DNA from: JAVKFY01 sp040223615
GTDB lineage: Bacteria; Pseudomonadota; Alphaproteobacteria; GCA-2731375
NCBI GenBank assembly: GCA_040223615.1
Contig: JAVKFY010000069.1
Coordinates: forward strand, 88,102-152,101
Direction of reading: 5' to 3'
Length of the DNA: 64,000 bases
Positions 60,841-64,000 of the stretch are shown here, piece by piece. The notes beneath the pieces were generated by a model, which was not told the origin of the DNA, did not search any database, and worked only from the letters and a program-made list of their open reading frames with translations. The translations under genes and the position numbers were made by a program. Within the stretch, counting starts at the first letter, position 1. The number at the start of each line of letters is the position of its first letter.

Positions 60841-62961
60841 GTGACGAAGGATCTGACGCCGCTGCTGCGGCCGCGCCGGGTCGCGGTGATCGGCGCTTCG
60901 GGCAATCCGACCAGCCTGGGCGGGCGGCTGCTGCAACTGCTGCGGCTGCACCCGTTCGACGGCGAGATCGTGCCGGTGAACCCGAACCAGAGCGAGATCG
61001 ACGGGCTGGCCTGCGTCGCCAGCGTCGCCGACATCGACGGCCCGGTCGATCTGGCGCTGATCATCGTGCGCGCCGAGCTGGTGCCCGCCGCGATCGCCGA
61101 CTGCATCGCCAAGGGCGTGAAGGCGGCGACGATCCTGAGTTCCGACTTCGCCGAGTCGCGCGACGCCGATGGCGTGCGCCGCCAGGCCGAGCTGGTCGAG
61201 ATGGCCGACAAGGGCGGGCTGCTGCTGGTCGGCCCGAACGCGGAAGGCTTCTACAGCGCCGCCGCCAACCTGGCTGCGACCTTCTCGCCGGCCGTCGATT
61301 TCGAGCCCGGTGCGCTGGCCATGGCCGCCGAGGGGCTGGGCGTGGTCTCGCAATCCGGCGGCGTCGGCTTTTCGATCTTCGGCCGCGCCCGCTGGCGCCG
61401 GCTCGGCACCGAGGCGATCATGACCACCGGCAACGAGGCCGGTCTGTCGACGACTGACATCGCCAGCGCCCTGGTGGCGCAGCCGGGCGTCAAGGTCATC
61501 GCCATGTTCATGGAGGCGGTGCGTTCCGGCCCCGAGTTCATCGCCCTGGCACGGCAAGCGGCCAAGCTCGGCAAGCCGATCGTCGCCGCCAAGGTCGGCC
61601 GCACCGATGCCGGCGCCCGGGCCGCCGCCTCGCACACCGCCAGCCTGGCCGGCCGCGCGGCGGCCTTCGACGCGGTGGCCAGGCTCTACGGCATCGTCAC
61701 CGCCGACGAGCCCGACGACCTGGTCGACATCGCCGCCGCCTTCGCCGGCAACCCGTTGCCGCAAGGCGACCGTGTCGCGGTGCTGACCACCTCCGGCGGC
61801 AGCGGCGTGTGGATGACCGACATCCTGGCCGCCGCCGGCCTCAGCCTGAACCCGCTGGACGACGACCTGAAGGCACGTATCGAGGCGCTGGTGCCGCGCT
61901 ACGCCTCGGCCGCCAACCCGGTCGACGTGACCGCCCAGGCGGCGCGCGGCGACGCGTTCTTCGAGGCACTGGAGATGCTGACCGCGTCGCCCGACCTCGA
62001 CATGGTGGTGATCGCCGGCCCGTTCGGCTCGCCGCCCTTCGTGGAGAAGTCGGCCGACCGGCTGGCCGCGATCAAGGCCAAGGCCGGCAAGCCGATCCTG
62101 TTCTACTCGTACAGCCAGCCGCCGGAAGGCAACATCGACCGCCTCGCCCGGGCCGGCCTGTACTGCTACACGCGCCTGGCCGGCACGGCGCGAGCGGCCC
62201 GTGCACTGGCCGACTACGCCGCCTTCAGCAAGCTGCCCCTGCCCGTGCTGGCCACCGACTTGCCGACGCCGCCGGCCCTGCCCGACCGGCAGGTGGTGCC
62301 GGAGCATGAAGCGATGACGCTGCTCGGCGAGCTCGGCCTGCCGGTGCTGCCGGGCCGGTTGGCGCATGACGCCACCGAGGCGATGGCCCTGGCGGCCGAG
62401 CTGGGCTTTCCCGTGGCGTTGAAGCTGCAGTCGCCGGACCTGCCGCACAAGTCCGATATCGGCGGCGTGATGCTGAACCTGGCCGATGCCCGCGCCGTTC
62501 AGGTCGCCGCCGCCGAACTGCTCGACATCGGCGCAACGGCGGCACCGGGCGCCGACATCCACGGCCTGTGGGTGCAGAAGATGGCGCCGGCCGGGGTCGA
62601 GATGATCGCCGGCGTCACGATCGACGCCAGCCTCGGGCCGATGGTGCTGGTCGGCGCCGGCGGCCTGTTCGTGGAGACCGCGGCCGACGTGGCGATGGCG
62701 CCGGCGCCGATCGATCGCGCGACCGCCGAACGCCTGATCCTGAGCCTGCGCGGCGCACCGGCGCTGACCGGTGCGCGCGGCCGCCCCAAGGCCGACGTCG
62801 CGGCGCTGGCGCAGCTGTTGGTGAAGCTGTCGCACCTGGCGGTCGGCTGGTCCGGCCGGCTGGCCTCGCTCGACATCAACCCGGTGCTGGTACATGGCGA
62901 AGGCGACGGCCTGTCGATCGCCGACGCCCTGATCGTGACGCGAGGAGAGAACGATGCCTGA
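60841..62961 (+). CDS. ADP-forming acetyl/acyl-CoA synthetase family protein (fused alpha-beta)
   Basis: A 706-residue NDP-forming acyl-CoA synthetase. The CoA-binding part (LLRPRRVAVIGASGNPTSLGG, VPVNPNQ), ligase-CoA part (VGPNAEGFYS, VSQSGGVGFSIF, TTGNEAGLSTTDI, AASHTASLAGR with the phospho-histidine) and a C-terminal ATP-grasp domain (PVLPGRLAHDATEAMALAAELGFPVALKL, HKSDIGGVMLNL, LDINPVLV) are all there. It links acyl-CoA to ATP formation or use; the acid is unknown. GTG 60841 sits right after GGGAGAGGAC. The following LLM gene overlaps by 8 bases. Confidence 0.92.
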   Translation: MTKDLTPLLRPRRVAVIGASGNPTSLGGRLLQLLRLHPFDGEIVPVNPNQSEIDGLACVASVADIDGPVDLALIIVRAELVPAAIADCIAKGVKAATILSSDFAESRDADGVRRQAELVEMADKGGLLLVGPNAEGFYSAAANLAATFSPAVDFEPGALAMAAEGLGVVSQSGGVGFSIFGRARWRRLGTEAIMTTGNEAGLSTTDIASALVAQPGVKVIAMFMEAVRSGPEFIALARQAAKLGKPIVAAKVGRTDAGARAAASHTASLAGRAAAFDAVARLYGIVTADEPDDLVDIAAAFAGNPLPQGDRVAVLTTSGGSGVWMTDILAAAGLSLNPLDDDLKARIEALVPRYASAANPVDVTAQAARGDAFFEALEMLTASPDLDMVVIAGPFGSPPFVEKSADRLAAIKAKAGKPILFYSYSQPPEGNIDRLARAGLYCYTRLAGTARAARALADYAAFSKLPLPVLATDLPTPPALPDRQVVPEHEAMTLLGELGLPVLPGRLAHDATEAMALAAELGFPVALKLQSPDLPHKSDIGGVMLNLADARAVQVAAAELLDIGATAAPGADIHGLWVQKMAPAGVEMIAGVTIDASLGPMVLVGAGGLFVETAADVAMAPAPIDRATAERLILSLRGAPALTGARGRPKADVAALAQLLVKLSHLAVGWSGRLASLDINPVLVHGEGDGLSIADALIVTRGENDA

Positions 62962-63865
62962 GACCATGCCCGCCATTTCGCTGGCCGCCCTGCCCGGCCG
63001 GCGCCACGCCATCCTGGAACTGGCGAGCGAGGCCGAGAGCCGCGGCTTCGCCGGCATCTATTGCCCGTCCCTGTCCGACAACATGGCGCTGTGCGGCGCC
63101 CTGGCGCTGACCACCAAGACGATCACCTTCGGCACCTCGATCACGCCGATCTACCTGCGCAGCGTGATCGACTTCGCCAACAACGCCGCCTTCATCCACG
63201 AGACCTCAGGCCGCCGTTTCCGCTTCGGCATCGGCGTCAGCCACGGGCCGATGCTGAAGCGCATCGGCGCGACGGCGGGCAAGCCGCTGGGCGACATGCG
63301 CAAGTTCGTCGAGGACTTCAAGGCGGCGGAGCGCACCGGCGACAAGCCACCGCTGGTGCTGGCCACCTTGCGCCAGAAGATGATCGCGCTGGCCGCCGAG
63401 ATCGGCGACGGCATGGTCTTCGCCAACGCCGCGCGTTCGCACATGGGCACGTCGCTGGGCGCGCTGCCGGCTGGCAAGGCAACGGACGAGAGCTTCTACA
63501 TCGGCAACATGATCCCGACCTGCATCGCCGACGACGAGCAGGCGGCGATGGCCGTGAACCGCCGCACGCTCGGCTCTTACGCGCTGCTGGAGAACTACCG
63601 CAACTACTGGAAGGAAGCCGGCTACGTGGAGGAGATGGAGGCGGTCGAGAAGGTCGTCGCCGCCGGGGAGCCGGGACGCGCCGGCGAGTGCCTGTCCGAC
63701 AAGTGGCTGGCCGACACCACGCTGTTCGGCTCCGTCGCCAAGGTCCGCGAGGGCGTCGAGGCCTGGCGCGCCGCCGGCGTGAAGACCCCGATCCTGGTGC
63801 CCTCCTCGGCCAGCGGCAATCAGTTCGACGCGATCCGCGAACTCTTCGCGGCGTTCAGCGACTAG
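62954..63865 (+). CDS. LLM-class flavin-dependent oxidoreductase
   Basis: A 303-residue luciferase-like TIM barrel of the short F420-type branch: LASEAESRGFAGIYCPSLSDNMALCGALALTT, FGTSITPIYLRSVIDFANNAAFIHE and RFRFGIGVSHGPMLKRIG. It overlaps the acyl-CoA synthetase gene and is translationally coupled to it, which suggests a common pathway on a CoA thioester or its acid. GAGGAGAG precedes the ATG. An IS481-type element begins one base after its stop codon. Confidence 0.9.
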   Translation: MPETMPAISLAALPGRRHAILELASEAESRGFAGIYCPSLSDNMALCGALALTTKTITFGTSITPIYLRSVIDFANNAAFIHETSGRRFRFGIGVSHGPMLKRIGATAGKPLGDMRKFVEDFKAAERTGDKPPLVLATLRQKMIALAAEIGDGMVFANAARSHMGTSLGALPAGKATDESFYIGNMIPTCIADDEQAAMAVNRRTLGSYALLENYRNYWKEAGYVEEMEAVEKVVAAGEPGRAGECLSDKWLADTTLFGSVAKVREGVEAWRAAGVKTPILVPSSASGNQFDAIRELFAAFSD

Positions 63866-63866
63866 A

Positions 63867-64000
63867 TGTTTAGTCCCGGAGTGTGATGGTGCGATGATGT
63901 GCCATCACCTTCGGGAGGAGCTATGGGACAGGTACTTCACGGCAGCGCCACGACGACGCACGCCATCCGAGCAGCGATACAGCGATCGCAGGCTTCGATC
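63867..64000 (+). mobile_element. IS481-family insertion sequence, left end (partial)
   Basis: The element seems to start at TGTTTAGTCCCGGAGTG (63867), the expected TG-initiated terminal repeat, and contains the inner inverted pair GATGG / CCATC before the transposase start. It runs off the right edge. It abuts the stop codon of the LLM gene. Confidence 0.7.
63923..64000 (+). CDS. IS481-family transposase, N-terminus (partial)
   Basis: 26 residues are visible, MGQVLHGSATTTHAIRAAIQ and on, which match the characteristic start of IS481-type transposases that continues into a helix-turn-helix. GGGAGGAG lies 3 bases upstream of the ATG. The DDE domain is outside the window. Confidence 0.85.
   Translation, partial: MGQVLHGSATTTHAIRAAIQRSQASI

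Overview
The window is high-GC, densely packed bacterial DNA. Its gene set points to an alphaproteobacterium, most likely of Rhodospirillales type: Tad/Cpa Flp-pilus genes, a DUF2336 protein, an NnrU protein, a TipN-like giant coiled-coil protein, CtrA-like motifs and a Zur-type regulator. The species cannot be told from the sequence. No rRNA, tRNA or CRISPR array was seen. The right edge enters an IS481-family element.

Layout. 1-2.7 kb: a GST fragment, a START-like SRPBCC protein and an ArsR repressor (one minus-strand operon with an operator over the arsR start), then NnrU, a small protein and a Nudix hydrolase. 2.7-4.9 kb: a PiT phosphate permease converging on an alpha/beta hydrolase. 5.0-16.8 kb: an aerobic benzoyl-CoA (box) locus: boxR (HTH plus shikimate-kinase-like domain), boxC, boxB and a hotdog-thioesterase/DUF924 fusion. 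TGCA-type palindromes lie in front of both boxR and boxC. The locus is interrupted by an exported protein, a 1654-residue coiled-coil membrane protein, a palindromic repeat pair and an EamA exporter. boxA, boxD and the benzoate-CoA ligase are not here. 16.8-22.8 kb: an unknown membrane protein and an Mla-type lipid ABC operon (MlaE-MlaF-MlaD-auxiliary lipoprotein-SnoaL-like). 22.8-29.9 kb: a hydroxypyruvate-isomerase-like protein, a PEP-CTERM protein behind a sigma-54 promoter, an LLM oxidoreductase, an FG-GAP/RTX protein, a DUF2336 protein and a rhodanese.

30-37.8 kb: an unusual row of genes: a UPF1-like helicase whose catalytic motifs are all degenerate, a GAF/HD-GYP protein, a CHASE2 adenylate/guanylate cyclase and an S1C/PDZ protease homologue lacking all three catalytic residues. 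This is the best candidate in the window for an undescribed system. 37.9-42.8 kb: MlaC, a Sel1-repeat protein and an MlaA fusion (the other half of the lipid-transport pathway), then a DgcN-DgcA D-glutamate catabolism pair. 43.1-55.9 kb: the Tad pilus locus: flp, cpaA, cpaB (internally duplicated), cpaC, cpaD, cpaE, cpaF, tadB, tadC, a divergent TadD-like TPR/SPOR lipoprotein, a short secretin-N protein and a response regulator with a degenerate GGDEF domain. The flp promoter carries CRP-like and CtrA-like sites. 55.9-64 kb: a Zur-type regulator, a second PEP-CTERM gene with a matching sigma-54 promoter, two LLM oxidoreductases, an HPt protein, a cytochrome c, FolE, an ADP-forming acyl-CoA synthetase and the start of an IS481-type transposase.

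Links between regions: the two mla loci together encode an almost complete retrograde lipid pathway; the two PEP-CTERM genes share one promoter type; cyclic-nucleotide synthesis and a CRP-like site at the pilin promoter suggest, but do not prove, cyclic-nucleotide control of surface attachment.
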